Assembly: GCF_000720765.1 (NCBI RefSeq)
Contig: NZ_JODC01000006.1
Coordinates: 124,001 to 188,000 of the forward strand
Direction of reading: 5' to 3'
DNA: 64,000 bases
From: Streptomyces sp. NRRL S-646
GTDB taxonomy: Bacteria; Actinomycetota; Actinomycetes; Streptomycetales; Streptomycetaceae
The notes below the pieces were generated by a model that did not search any database, was not told the origin of the DNA, and saw only the letters and a list, made by a program, of their open reading frames with translations. Both the position numbers and the translations under genes were made by a program. Each line of letters begins with the position of its first letter. Positions within the stretch are counted from its first letter, which is position 1. This document shows, in pieces, positions 1-8,558 of this stretch.

Positions 1-1162
<1,162 letters not shown>

Positions 1163-1204
1163 TCAGGGTGTCCGGAAGGACGGCCGACGACGCAACGCCA
1201 AGCT

Positions 1205-1247
1205 CCGCGGGGAGGGAGTCGACCTGGACTACAGGCCCTCGCCGCGG
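1205..1247 (-). promoter_or_regulatory. leuA leader hairpin
   Basis: The arms CCGCGG (1205-1210) and CCGCGG (1242-1247) pair, and inner GAGGG/CCCTC pairing extends the stem. One arm overlaps the last codons of the leader peptide, so a ribosome stalled on the leucine codons would change its folding. No U-run follows, so the switch may act on leuA translation or through a further downstream structure rather than a classical terminator. Between here and the protease start at 1468, apart from the leader ORF, I see nothing else I can name. Confidence 0.5.
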
Positions 1248-1288
1248 CAGCTAAGAAGAAGCAGCCCGAAACGCATGATGCGAAGCAT
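1229..1288 (-). CDS. leuL: leuA leader peptide (leucine attenuator)
   Basis: Tiny ORF encoding MLRIMRFGLLLLSCRGEGL if started at the ATG at 1288, or 15 residues from the internal ATG at 1276. Four consecutive leucine codons (CTG CTT CTT CTT) lie in the middle; CTT is a rare leucine codon in a high-GC Streptomyces. The ATG at 1288 has an AAGGGG box about 10 bases upstream. Alternatively, TAGCAT just upstream of 1276 could be a -10 box giving a nearly leaderless short form. The stop codon falls inside a GC-rich hairpin, and leuA starts about 80 bases downstream. A run of codons for the pathway's end product immediately before its first enzyme is the classical attenuation layout. The role is inferred; the ORF is visible. 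Confidence 0.8.
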   Translation of the reverse strand: MLRIMRFGLLLLSCRGEGL

Positions 1289-1467
1289 GCTAGCCGAGCC
1301 CCTTCGGATGCGGGGCGCCGTATCAGTATGCGGGACCCGCGGGATGAATGGGACAAAAAGTGCGCCATACCACTTCGTCACGGAGCGTGCGCTTCCCTGT
1401 CCGCATATTTCACCAATCATGGTTGCGGGTAGTGACACGGGCATAACTCAGTGCAAGGGTGCCGGGC

Positions 1468-2535
1468 ATGACGACCAACGGGGGCTTCGAGCCCGTCTTC
1501 TGCACCGTCGTACCGCCGCATGTCCTGGACAAGCTGGCACGGCACGACGACCCCGCACTCTCCGGTCCCGCCCAGCGCACCCTGATGCGCGACAGCGAGC
1601 TGCGCGGCCGCCGCCGCGTGACGGCCGAGTTCGGCCTCGCGGCCGCGCCGGCGGCGAAGGCACCGTCCGACCAGCCGCTGCGCACCATCTACGACGCCGG
1701 GCACAAGACCGACCTGCCCGGCCGGAAGGTGCGCGCCGAGGGCGCCGCCCCGGGCAAGGACGCCACGGTCAACCGCGCCTACGCGGGCCTCGGCGCCACC
1801 TTCGACCTGTACCTCAAGGCCTACCAGCGCCACTCGATCGACGGCGACGGCCTGCCCCTGGACGCCAGCGTCCACTTCGACCACGACTACAACAACGCCT
1901 TCTGGAACGGCGAGCAGATGGTGTTCGGCGACGGCGACGGCGAGATCTTCCTCGACTTCACCATCCCGATCGACGTCATCGGCCACGAGCTGACCCACGG
2001 CGTCACCCAGCACACCGCGAACCTCACGTACTACGGCCAGCCGGGCGCCCTGAACGAGTCGATGTCCGACGTCTTCGGCTCGCTCATCAAGCAGTACACG
2101 CTCGGCCAGACCGCCGCCGAGGCCGACTGGCTGATCGGCGCGGGCCTGCTCGCCCCGAGCGTGACCGGCAAGGCCCTGCGCTCCATGAAGGAACCGGGCA
2201 CGGCGTACGACGACGACGCCCTCGGCAAGGACCCGCAGCCCGCGACCATGGACGACTACGTCCGCACCGGCCGGGACAACGGCGGCGTCCACATCAACTC
2301 CGGTATCCCCAACCACGCGTTCTACCTGGTCGCCTCCGCGCTCGGCGGCCATGCCTGGGAGAAGGCGGGACAGATCTGGTACGACGTCCTGACCGGCGGC
2401 GAGCTGTCCTCGCAGGCGCTGTTCAACGACTTCGCGAAGCTCACGGTCGCCGCGGCGAAGGCCCGCTTCAACGAGGGCGAGGAGCTCCAGGCCGTACAGA
2501 AGGCGTGGGAACAGGTCGGGGTGCGGATCCTGTGA
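1468..2535 (+). CDS. M4 family zinc metalloprotease, protealysin type
   Basis: Thermolysin-family neutral protease of about 355 residues. The zinc site HELTH (about residues 173-177) and the third ligand in ALNESMSD (Glu about 197) are both present, as is the C-terminal active-site segment with NGGVHINSGIPNHAFY. There is no signal peptide or long FTP/PepSY propeptide. Instead the N-terminus (FEPVFCTVVPPHVLDKLAR) resembles the short protealysin propeptide, which suggests a cytoplasmic or non-classically exported enzyme. ATG 1468 is preferred over GTG 1459 because AAGGG lies 8 bases before the ATG. The inhibitor-like gene 21 bases downstream supports a protealysin-emfourin pair. Identity is firm; location is inferred. 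Confidence 0.93.
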   Translation: MTTNGGFEPVFCTVVPPHVLDKLARHDDPALSGPAQRTLMRDSELRGRRRVTAEFGLAAAPAAKAPSDQPLRTIYDAGHKTDLPGRKVRAEGAAPGKDATVNRAYAGLGATFDLYLKAYQRHSIDGDGLPLDASVHFDHDYNNAFWNGEQMVFGDGDGEIFLDFTIPIDVIGHELTHGVTQHTANLTYYGQPGALNESMSDVFGSLIKQYTLGQTAAEADWLIGAGLLAPSVTGKALRSMKEPGTAYDDDALGKDPQPATMDDYVRTGRDNGGVHINSGIPNHAFYLVASALGGHAWEKAGQIWYDVLTGGELSSQALFNDFAKLTVAAAKARFNEGEELQAVQKAWEQVGVRIL

Positions 2536-2556
2536 CCGCGTACTAGACAGGGACCC

Positions 2557-2823
2557 ATGCGTATTCAGGTGAGGCGTACGGGTGGGTTCGCGGGCATCGA
2601 GCGCCATGCCGAGGTGGACACCTCGGGCCGGCCCGACGCCCAGGAGTGGCACGCCCTGGCCGAACGCGCTCTCGCGTCCGGCCGGGGCACGCCTCCCCTC
2701 GGGGTTCCGGACGGCTTCAGCTACCAGATCACGGTGGACGGGAAGACGGTGTACGCGGCCGATCCCCGGCTCACGGAGGAGCAGCGCAAACTGATCAGCC
2801 GGGTATTGAAGGAAGGGGCGTAA
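2557..2823 (+). CDS. Emfourin-like M4 protease inhibitor
   Basis: Small 88-residue soluble protein beginning MRIQVRRTGGFAGIERHAEV, with a beta-strand-rich N-terminus followed by a helix (AQEWHALAERAL) and further strands. This matches the emfourin family, small inhibitors encoded next to protealysin-like proteases and acting on them inside the producing cell. The gene starts 21 bases after the M4 protease stop, so it is probably co-transcribed, and AGGG (2550s) serves as RBS. No signal peptide is visible, consistent with holding a cytoplasmic protease inactive. The assignment rests on sequence resemblance recalled from the family and on gene adjacency; inhibition itself is inference. Confidence 0.75.
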   Translation: MRIQVRRTGGFAGIERHAEVDTSGRPDAQEWHALAERALASGRGTPPLGVPDGFSYQITVDGKTVYAADPRLTEEQRKLISRVLKEGA

Positions 2824-2851
2824 CCGGCAGTTCACGCCTGGCCGTTGACTT

Positions 2852-2864
2852 CCGTTACCGCCGG
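2852..2864 (+). promoter_or_regulatory. Palindrome over GH1 ribosome-binding region
   Basis: TTACC-GCC-GGTAA is a perfect 5-bp-arm inverted repeat lying just before the AAGGA box of the glycosidase. Its position suits an operator or RBS-occluding site; the binding protein is unknown. Confidence 0.35.
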
Positions 2865-2881
2865 TAAGGATGATCCGGCCC

Positions 2882-4195
2882 ATGGCTTCTGATGCAGGCA
2901 ATCCGATACCCCGCTTCCCGGCCGGCTTCCTGTGGGGCGTGTCGACCTCGGCCCACCAGATCGAGGGCGCTGCCGACGAGCGCGAGCCGTCCGTGTGGGA
3001 CGCCTTCACGGCCGAGCCGGGACGGGTGAAGGACGGCTCGACCGCGGCGGTGGCCTGCGACCACTACCACCGCTACCGCGAGGACGTGGCGCTCCTGACC
3101 GACCTCGGCGTGGACGCGTACCGCTTCTCGGTCTCCTGGCCGCGGGTGCGCTCCGCGGGCGGACTCGACTTCTACGACCGTCTCGTCGACGAACTGTGCG
3201 CGGCGGGCGTACGACCCGCACCGACCCTCTTCCACTGGGACCTCCCGCTGGGCATGGACTGGCTGGAGCGGGACACGGCGTCGCGTTTCGCGGAGTACGT
3301 GTCGGTGGTGGCCGACCGGCTCGGCGACCGCGTCCAGAAGTGGATCACCGTCAACGAGCCCGCGGAACATACGTTGCTGGGGCATGCCCTCGGTGCTCAC
3401 GCGCCCGGCAGGCAGCTGCTCTTCGACGCGCTGCCGGTGGCCCACCACCAGCTGCTCGCCCACGGTCTGGCCGTACGGGCCCTGCGCGCGTCCGGCGCCA
3501 CGGACATCGGGATCGCCAACTCGCACGGGCCGACCTGGCCGGCGTCCGAGGAGACCGCGGACCTGGAGGCGGCGGGCTTCTACGACCTGCTGCTGAACCG
3601 CCTGTTCGCCGACCCGCTGCTGCTCGGCCAGTACCCGGAGGGCATAGGCGAGTTGATGCCGGGCGACGTCGAGTCCGACCTGAAGGTCATCGCGGAACCG
3701 ATCGACTGGTACGGCATCAACTACTACGCGCCGACCCAGGTAGGCGCCCCGCAGGGCGAGGACATCGAGTTCGGCGGGCTGACCATCCCGGCCGAACTCC
3801 CCTTCTCGGTACGGCAGATCGAGGGCGTCCCGGTGACGGACTTCGGCTGGCCCGTGGTCCCCGAGGGCCTGACCGAACTGCTCACCACCTTCCACGAGCG
3901 CTACGGCGACCGCCTCCCGCCCGTCGTCATCACCGAGAACGGCTGCTCCTACCCGGGCCTCGACGACCAGGAGCGGATCGCCTATCTGGACGGCCATCTC
4001 CGGGCCCTGCACAAGGCCGTCGAGGCGGGCGTGGACGTGCGCGGTTACTTCGTGTGGTCGCTGCTGGACAACTTCGAGTGGGCGGAGGGGTACGAGCGCC
4101 GGTTCGGGCTGGTGCACGTCGACTTCGAGACGCAGCTGAGGACGCCGAAGTCGTCGTACAGCTGGTTCCGGGATGTGCTGCGGGCGCAGAGATGA
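2882..4195 (+). CDS. Glycoside hydrolase family 1 beta-glucosidase
   Basis: About 437-residue GH1 TIM-barrel enzyme, cytoplasmic with no signal peptide, that hydrolyses beta-linked glucosides or related sugars. The N-terminal FLWGVSTSAHQIEG signature is present. The acid/base glutamate is in TVNEPAE (about Glu159) and the nucleophile in ITENG (about Glu352). ATG 2882 is preferred over ATG 2870 because the TAAGGA box overlaps the upstream ATG and is correctly spaced (11 bases) for 2882. The stop overlaps the start of the MFS transporter by 4 bases (ATGA), so uptake and hydrolysis are translationally coupled. Exact substrate cannot be read from sequence. Confidence 0.93.
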   Translation: MASDAGNPIPRFPAGFLWGVSTSAHQIEGAADEREPSVWDAFTAEPGRVKDGSTAAVACDHYHRYREDVALLTDLGVDAYRFSVSWPRVRSAGGLDFYDRLVDELCAAGVRPAPTLFHWDLPLGMDWLERDTASRFAEYVSVVADRLGDRVQKWITVNEPAEHTLLGHALGAHAPGRQLLFDALPVAHHQLLAHGLAVRALRASGATDIGIANSHGPTWPASEETADLEAAGFYDLLLNRLFADPLLLGQYPEGIGELMPGDVESDLKVIAEPIDWYGINYYAPTQVGAPQGEDIEFGGLTIPAELPFSVRQIEGVPVTDFGWPVVPEGLTELLTTFHERYGDRLPPVVITENGCSYPGLDDQERIAYLDGHLRALHKAVEAGVDVRGYFVWSLLDNFEWAEGYERRFGLVHVDFETQLRTPKSSYSWFRDVLRAQR

Positions 4196-5445
4196 CCGCC
4201 ACCCGGCCCACCGAGGCACTCGCCGAGCCCGTCGAACGGGTCGGCCGCGGCTGGACGGCCGCCCTCTCGCTCGCCAACGGGGCGATCTGGGTGGGCTGGT
4301 ACGGCCCCCTGCAGATCCTGCTGGCCTCCCAGGCGAAGGACTTCGCGCCCGGCTCCGGCATGTCCAAGGAGGCGATGCTGGCGTGGGTGACGGGGGCCGG
4401 TGCCGCGGTGTCCCTGGTTGCCAACCCGTTGTTCGGCGCGCTGTCGGACCGCACGACGTCCCGCCGGGGCCGCCGTACGCCGTGGATCGTGGCCGGGGCG
4501 GCGGGCGGCGCGCTGTCGTTGCTGCTGCTCGCGGGCGCGGGCGGGGTGTGGACCATGGCGGCCGGCTGGTGTCTGGTCCAGCTGACACTGAACGCGGCGT
4601 TCGCGGCGGTGACGGCGGCGGTGCCGGACCGGGTGCCGCGGCTCCAGCGGGGCTCGGTGGGCGGCTGGCTGGGGGCCGCGCAGATCCTGGGCGTGGTCGG
4701 CGGCACGGGGCTCGCGACGGCGGCCGGGGGCGTGGGGGCCGGGTATGCGGCGTGCGCGGTGTTCACGGTGGTGGGGGTGGTGCCGTACGTCCTGCGGTAC
4801 GAGGACGTGCGGCTGGCGGTGGCGGACCGGCCGGCGTGGTCGTGGCGGTCCTTCGTCGCCGGGTTCTGGCTGAGTCCGCGCCGGTATCCGGACCTGGGCT
4901 GGGCGTGGCTGACCCGCTTTCTGATCAACCTCAGCAACGCGCTGGTGCTGCTGTACCTGCTGTACTACCTGCGCGATCGCCTGCACTACGGCGACCCCGA
5001 CCAGGGTGTGCTGATCCTGACGGCCGTGAACGGGGTGACGCTGCTCGCCACGGTTGTGGTGGGCGGGGTGTGGTCGGACCGGGTGGGGCGGCGCAAGCCG
5101 TTCGTGATCTGGTCCGGGGTGCTGATGGCGGTGGCGACTGCGGCGCTGGCGGGCTGGCAGACCTGGCCGGGCGCGATCGTCGCGGCGGCGGTGCTCGGGG
5201 TCGGCTTCGGCGTCTTCACCTCGGTCGACTTCGCGCTGATGACGGACGTACTGCCGAAGGCGCTGGACCGCGGCAAGGACCTCGGCGTGATCAACGTGGC
5301 CAATGCCCTGCCACAGGTCGCGGCACCCGCCCTCGCCGCGCCGATCGTGACGTATCTCGGCGGCTACCGGGTGCTGTACCTGGTGTCCGCGGTGATCGGG
5401 TTGGCGGGGGCGGTGCTGGTGGGGCGGATCAGAGGGGTGGACTGA
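4192..5445 (+). CDS. MFS sugar transporter
   Basis: 417-residue multi-pass membrane protein with about twelve hydrophobic helices. The loop-2/3 MFS motif appears as GALSDRTTSRRGRRTP, and its second-half counterpart as GVWSDRVGRRKP. The start codon overlaps the glycosidase stop (ATGA), implying co-expression and a likely role importing the glycoside cleaved by the neighbouring GH1 enzyme. There is no linked extracellular binding protein, so this looks like secondary transport rather than an ABC system. Substrate is inferred from context only. Confidence 0.85.
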   Translation: MTATRPTEALAEPVERVGRGWTAALSLANGAIWVGWYGPLQILLASQAKDFAPGSGMSKEAMLAWVTGAGAAVSLVANPLFGALSDRTTSRRGRRTPWIVAGAAGGALSLLLLAGAGGVWTMAAGWCLVQLTLNAAFAAVTAAVPDRVPRLQRGSVGGWLGAAQILGVVGGTGLATAAGGVGAGYAACAVFTVVGVVPYVLRYEDVRLAVADRPAWSWRSFVAGFWLSPRRYPDLGWAWLTRFLINLSNALVLLYLLYYLRDRLHYGDPDQGVLILTAVNGVTLLATVVVGGVWSDRVGRRKPFVIWSGVLMAVATAALAGWQTWPGAIVAAAVLGVGFGVFTSVDFALMTDVLPKALDRGKDLGVINVANALPQVAAPALAAPIVTYLGGYRVLYLVSAVIGLAGAVLVGRIRGVD

Positions 5446-5470
5446 AGCGTCTACGACGATCCGGGGCGCT

Positions 5471-6325
5471 TCACAGGGCTCCGGCATCCCTGGCCGCGTA
5501 GACGCTGGGGTACAGCGGGCGGTAGCCGAGTTCCCGGCGGATGCGCTCGGTCGAGGTGATCACGAGCCATGGGTCGGGGTCGGTGCGGGTGTAGAGCTCG
5601 GCGGGGATCTCGGCGCGGTTGAGCTGGTGCAGTTCGACCGCCGTGACGGGGGTGTCGTCGGCGATGTTGTAGATCCGACCGGCGATGCCCGGAGCGTGCA
5701 GGATGCGCAGCAGTCCCTGCGCCACGTCTGCGTGGTGGCCCATCTGCAGCCGCTGGGTCGCCGCCCAGTTCCGGGCCCACATCAGGGACTGGGCGAGATG
5801 CGGATCGCCCTCGCCGTAGACGAAGGGGAGCCGGCCGACGCGTACGTCCATGCCGTCCAGGGCGAGCAGTGCCCGCTCGGCCTCGGCCTTGGACTCCGGG
5901 TAGGCGCCCCACATCGCCCCGCCGGGCCGGCTCCCGTCCTCCTCGGTCAGCGGGCGCCCCCGCCCGGTGCCGTACACCAACCCTGTGCTGACCTGCACGA
6001 ACCGCTGCACCCCGGCGGCCAGCGCGGCGCGGCCCAGCTCCACCGCCGCGTCCCGGTTGACCGCCCACGCCTCCTCGTCCGGCACTCCGCGGAAGGACGC
6101 CGCGACGTTCACGACCGCGTCGACTCCGGCCACTGCCTTGGCGAGCGCCTCCGTGTCCCGCAGGTCCCCGACGACGACCTCGGCCCCCAGCTCGGCGAAC
6201 CGCTCGCCGCGCGCCGCGTCCCGCACGAGGACCCGCACCCTCTCGTCACTCCGGGCCTGCGCCAGCAGCCTCGGCACGAACCGCCGTCCGACCTGCCCCG
6301 TCGTACCCGTCACCAATGTCAGCAT
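5471..6325 (-). CDS. NAD(P)-dependent epimerase/dehydratase
   Basis: Extended short-chain-dehydrogenase-type protein of 284 residues. The Rossmann motif TGTTGQVG sits at the N-terminus, DLRDTEAL marks the nucleotide-binding acidic region, and an SxnY...K-like catalytic segment appears as STGLVYGTG followed by YPESKAEAE. The start at 6325 (MLTLVTGTTG) follows GAGGAG about 7 bases upstream; upstream in-frame codons lack an RBS. It is transcribed divergently from the MmyB-type regulator at 6445, a common arrangement in which the regulator controls the oxidoreductase. Substrate is unknown. Confidence 0.85.
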   Translation of the reverse strand: MLTLVTGTTGQVGRRFVPRLLAQARSDERVRVLVRDAARGERFAELGAEVVVGDLRDTEALAKAVAGVDAVVNVAASFRGVPDEEAWAVNRDAAVELGRAALAAGVQRFVQVSTGLVYGTGRGRPLTEEDGSRPGGAMWGAYPESKAEAERALLALDGMDVRVGRLPFVYGEGDPHLAQSLMWARNWAATQRLQMGHHADVAQGLLRILHAPGIAGRIYNIADDTPVTAVELHQLNRAEIPAELYTRTDPDPWLVITSTERIRRELGYRPLYPSVYAARDAGAL

Positions 6326-6373
6326 GTTCTGCTCCTCTCGTCCCGGCCCAGCCTTCAACGGGAATCCCGGCCG

Positions 6374-6389
6374 CGGGAGAGACCTCCCG
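6374..6389. promoter_or_regulatory. Inverted repeat in divergent promoter region
   Basis: CGGGAG-AGAC-CTCCCG is a perfect 6-bp-arm inverted repeat about 50 bases from both divergent starts (6325 and 6445). It is followed by a second dyad around CCGATCGGGGG. Position suggests the operator of the adjacent XRE regulator, which is inference. Confidence 0.4.
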
Positions 6390-6444
6390 ATCGGGGGATC
6401 GGCAGTCCCTGGATAAGCCGGGCGGACTCCCGCACGCTGGAGAG

Positions 6445-7326
6445 GTGAACCGAGCCGAACTCGCCGACTTCCTGCGCCGCGGCCGTGCCCGCCTCGACCC
6501 GTCCGACGTCGGACTCACGTCCGGCGCCCGCCGCCGCACGCCGGGCCTGCGCCGCGAGGAGGTGGCTCAGCTGGCCGGCATGTCCGTGGACTACTACACG
6601 CGGCTGGAACAGTCCCGGGGGCCGCGCCCGTCCCGCCAGATGCTGACGGCACTGGCGCGTGCCCTGCGCCTGACGGACGACGAACGGGACCATCTGTTCC
6701 ATCTGACGGGCGAGGAGCCGCCGCGCCGCGGGACGGTGTCCGATCACGTACGTCCGGGCCTGCTCCTCGTCCTGGACCGGCTGCACGACACCCCGGCGAT
6801 GGTGGGGACCGACTGCGGTGAGGTCCTCGCGCAGAACGCGATGTCGAAGGCGCTGAGCGGGGACGTGTCCGCCCGCCCGCCTCGGGACCGCAACATGCTG
6901 CGGCGCTTCTTCCTGGACCCGGCGGCCCGGGAGTTGTTCCCTCCCGAGGACGTGGCGGAGCACGCGCGCGTCCATGTGGCCAACCTGCGGGCGGTGGCGG
7001 CGGCCCGTCCCGACGATCCGGAGCCGGCCGCGCTGGTGGCTGAACTTCGGGCGTCGAGTGAGGAGTTCGCGCTGCTGTGGGACGACCACGAGGTGGCGGT
7101 GCGGCGGCAGTCGACGAAACGCTTCCGGCATCCCGTGGTCGGTCTGCTGGAACTGGACTGCGAGGTCCTGCTCAACGAGGACGACCACCACATGCTCGTC
7201 ATCCACACGGCCCGCCCGGGCACGGAGGCGTACGAACGCTTGCAGCTGCTGCGGGTGGTGGGCCTGCAGTCCCTGAAGGTTCCCTCGCCCCTGGGGGCTC
7301 CGCCCCCAGACCGCCGTTCGGCCTGA
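6445..7326 (+). CDS. XRE-family regulator with MmyB-like ligand domain
   Basis: 293-residue DNA-binding protein. The N-terminal helix-turn-helix is the typical actinobacterial form: RRRTPGLRREEVAQLAGMSV, then DYYTRLEQSRG and SRQMLTALARAL. The C-terminal half resembles the MmyB/PAS-like ligand-binding domain (PAMVGTDCGEVLAQNAMS ... FRHPVVGLLELDCEVL). GTG 6445 follows a GGAGAG box. It probably regulates the divergent epimerase and itself. Its last codons (GAPPPDRRSA) run into the dispersed repeat described at 7281-7425, so the 3' coding end has been shaped by that element. Confidence 0.9.
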   Translation: MNRAELADFLRRGRARLDPSDVGLTSGARRRTPGLRREEVAQLAGMSVDYYTRLEQSRGPRPSRQMLTALARALRLTDDERDHLFHLTGEEPPRRGTVSDHVRPGLLLVLDRLHDTPAMVGTDCGEVLAQNAMSKALSGDVSARPPRDRNMLRRFFLDPAARELFPPEDVAEHARVHVANLRAVAAARPDDPEPAALVAELRASSEEFALLWDDHEVAVRRQSTKRFRHPVVGLLELDCEVLLNEDDHHMLVIHTARPGTEAYERLQLLRVVGLQSLKVPSPLGAPPPDRRSA

Positions 7327-7425
7327 ACGGCCTCGTCCTCAAACGCCGGACGGGCTGAAAAACCAGCCCCTCCGGCGTTTGAGGAGCGGGGGTCCGGGGG
7401 CTGGCCCCCGGTACGGGACGGGGGC
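7281..7425. repeat. Dispersed palindromic repeat, copy 1 (inverted pair)
   Basis: Contains the hairpin CTGGGGGCTCCGCCCCCAG, then the family core GGCCTGAACGGCCTCGTCC and TCAAACGCCGGACGGGCT (7339-7356). A second copy in opposite orientation follows, AGCCCCTCCGGCGTTTGA (7365-7382). The facing cores form a long stem between the convergent XRE regulator and era, and could serve as a bidirectional terminator. Related copies occur near 19815, 23216, 24552, 33217 and 50891. Confidence 0.8.
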
Positions 7426-8385
7426 TCAGAAGCCCAGCTTGCGCAGCTGCCGCGGGTCCCGCTGCCAGTCCTTGGCGACCTTGACGTGGAGGTCCAGGAA
7501 CACCGGAGTACCGAGCAGCGCCTCGATCTGCTTCCGGCTCTTGATGCCGACCTGCTTCAGCCGCTGGCCCTTCGGCCCGATGATGATCCCCTTCTGGCTC
7601 GGCCGCTCGATGTACACGAACGCATGGATGTCGAGCAGCGGCTTGTCCGCAGGCCGGCCCTCGCGCGGAAGCATCTCCTCCACCACCACCGCGATGGAGT
7701 GCGGCAGCTCGTCACGCACACCCTCAAGTGCGGCCTCCCGGATCAGCTCCGCGATCATGACCTGCTCGGGCTCGTCGGTGAGATCACCCTCGGGATACAG
7801 CGCCGGCCCCTCCGGCAGGAGCGGGACGATCAGATCGGCCAGCAGGTCCACCTGCTTGTCGGCGACCGCCGACACGGGCACGATCTCCGCCCACTCGAAC
7901 CCGAGCTCCTTGCCGAGCTGGTCGATGGCGATGAGCTGCTCCGCAAGGGTCTTGCTGTCCACGAGGTCGGTCTTCGTGACGATCGCGATCTTCGGCGTCT
8001 TCTTGATCGACGCCAGTTCCTTCGCGATGAAGCGGTCACCGGGGCCGAGCTTCTCGTTCGCCGGCAGGCAGAAGCCGATCACGTCGACCTCCGCCCACGT
8101 CGTACGCACGACGTCGTTCAGCCGCTCGCCCAGCAGCGTGCGCGGCTTGTGCAGGCCAGGGGTGTCGACCAGGATCAGCTGGGCGTCCTCCCGGTGCACG
8201 ATCCCCCGTACCGTGTGCCGCGTCGTCTGCGGCTGGTCGGCGGTGATGGCCACCTTCTGGCCGACCAGAGCGTTCGTAAGGGTGGACTTGCCCGCGTTGG
8301 GGCGGCCCACGAAGCAGGCGAAGCCGGCGCGGTGGGGAGCCTCCGACGACTCAGACGGCTTGGATGACTGGCTGCGAACGCTCAT
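7426..8385 (-). CDS. era: GTPase Era
   Basis: 319-residue essential GTPase that binds the 3' end of 16S rRNA and helps 30S maturation. G1 is GRPNAGKSTL, G3 is DTPGLH, G4 is TKTD, and the C-terminal KH domain contains GIIIGPKGQRLKQVG. The start at 8385 (MSVRSQ) is preferred over 8394 because GGGAG lies about 10 bases upstream. In other actinobacteria era sits directly after the phoH-ybeY-corC-cdd series on the same strand. Here amtB-glnK and surface-protein genes intervene, so era now lies alone with its promoter facing amtB. Confidence 0.97.
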   Translation of the reverse strand: MSVRSQSSKPSESSEAPHRAGFACFVGRPNAGKSTLTNALVGQKVAITADQPQTTRHTVRGIVHREDAQLILVDTPGLHKPRTLLGERLNDVVRTTWAEVDVIGFCLPANEKLGPGDRFIAKELASIKKTPKIAIVTKTDLVDSKTLAEQLIAIDQLGKELGFEWAEIVPVSAVADKQVDLLADLIVPLLPEGPALYPEGDLTDEPEQVMIAELIREAALEGVRDELPHSIAVVVEEMLPREGRPADKPLLDIHAFVYIERPSQKGIIIGPKGQRLKQVGIKSRKQIEALLGTPVFLDLHVKVAKDWQRDPRQLRKLGF

Positions 8386-8447
8386 GGCGCCCATTCTCCC
8401 TGATCCACAGAGCCCCGCCGCACAACCGAGCGACCGCCGCCCACGCT

Positions 8448-8490
8448 GTGAGATTCAGGAAACCTCCACGCAACGAAACATCACAGAAAC
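8448..8490 (+). promoter_or_regulatory. Putative GlnR boxes upstream of amtB
   Basis: GTGAG-N6-GAAAC (8448-8463) is followed by GAAAC-N6-GAAAC (8475-8490). This fits the actinobacterial GlnR pattern gTnAc-N6-GaAAc and lies 70-110 bases before the amtB start. It would couple amtB, and originally glnK, to nitrogen starvation. The match is by eye. Confidence 0.55.
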
Positions 8491-8558
8491 ACGCACGTGC
8501 ACATCCGGAAACGCATGCCGGTGACCCTCTGACGAGCCCCCACCTCGATGGAGACGAC

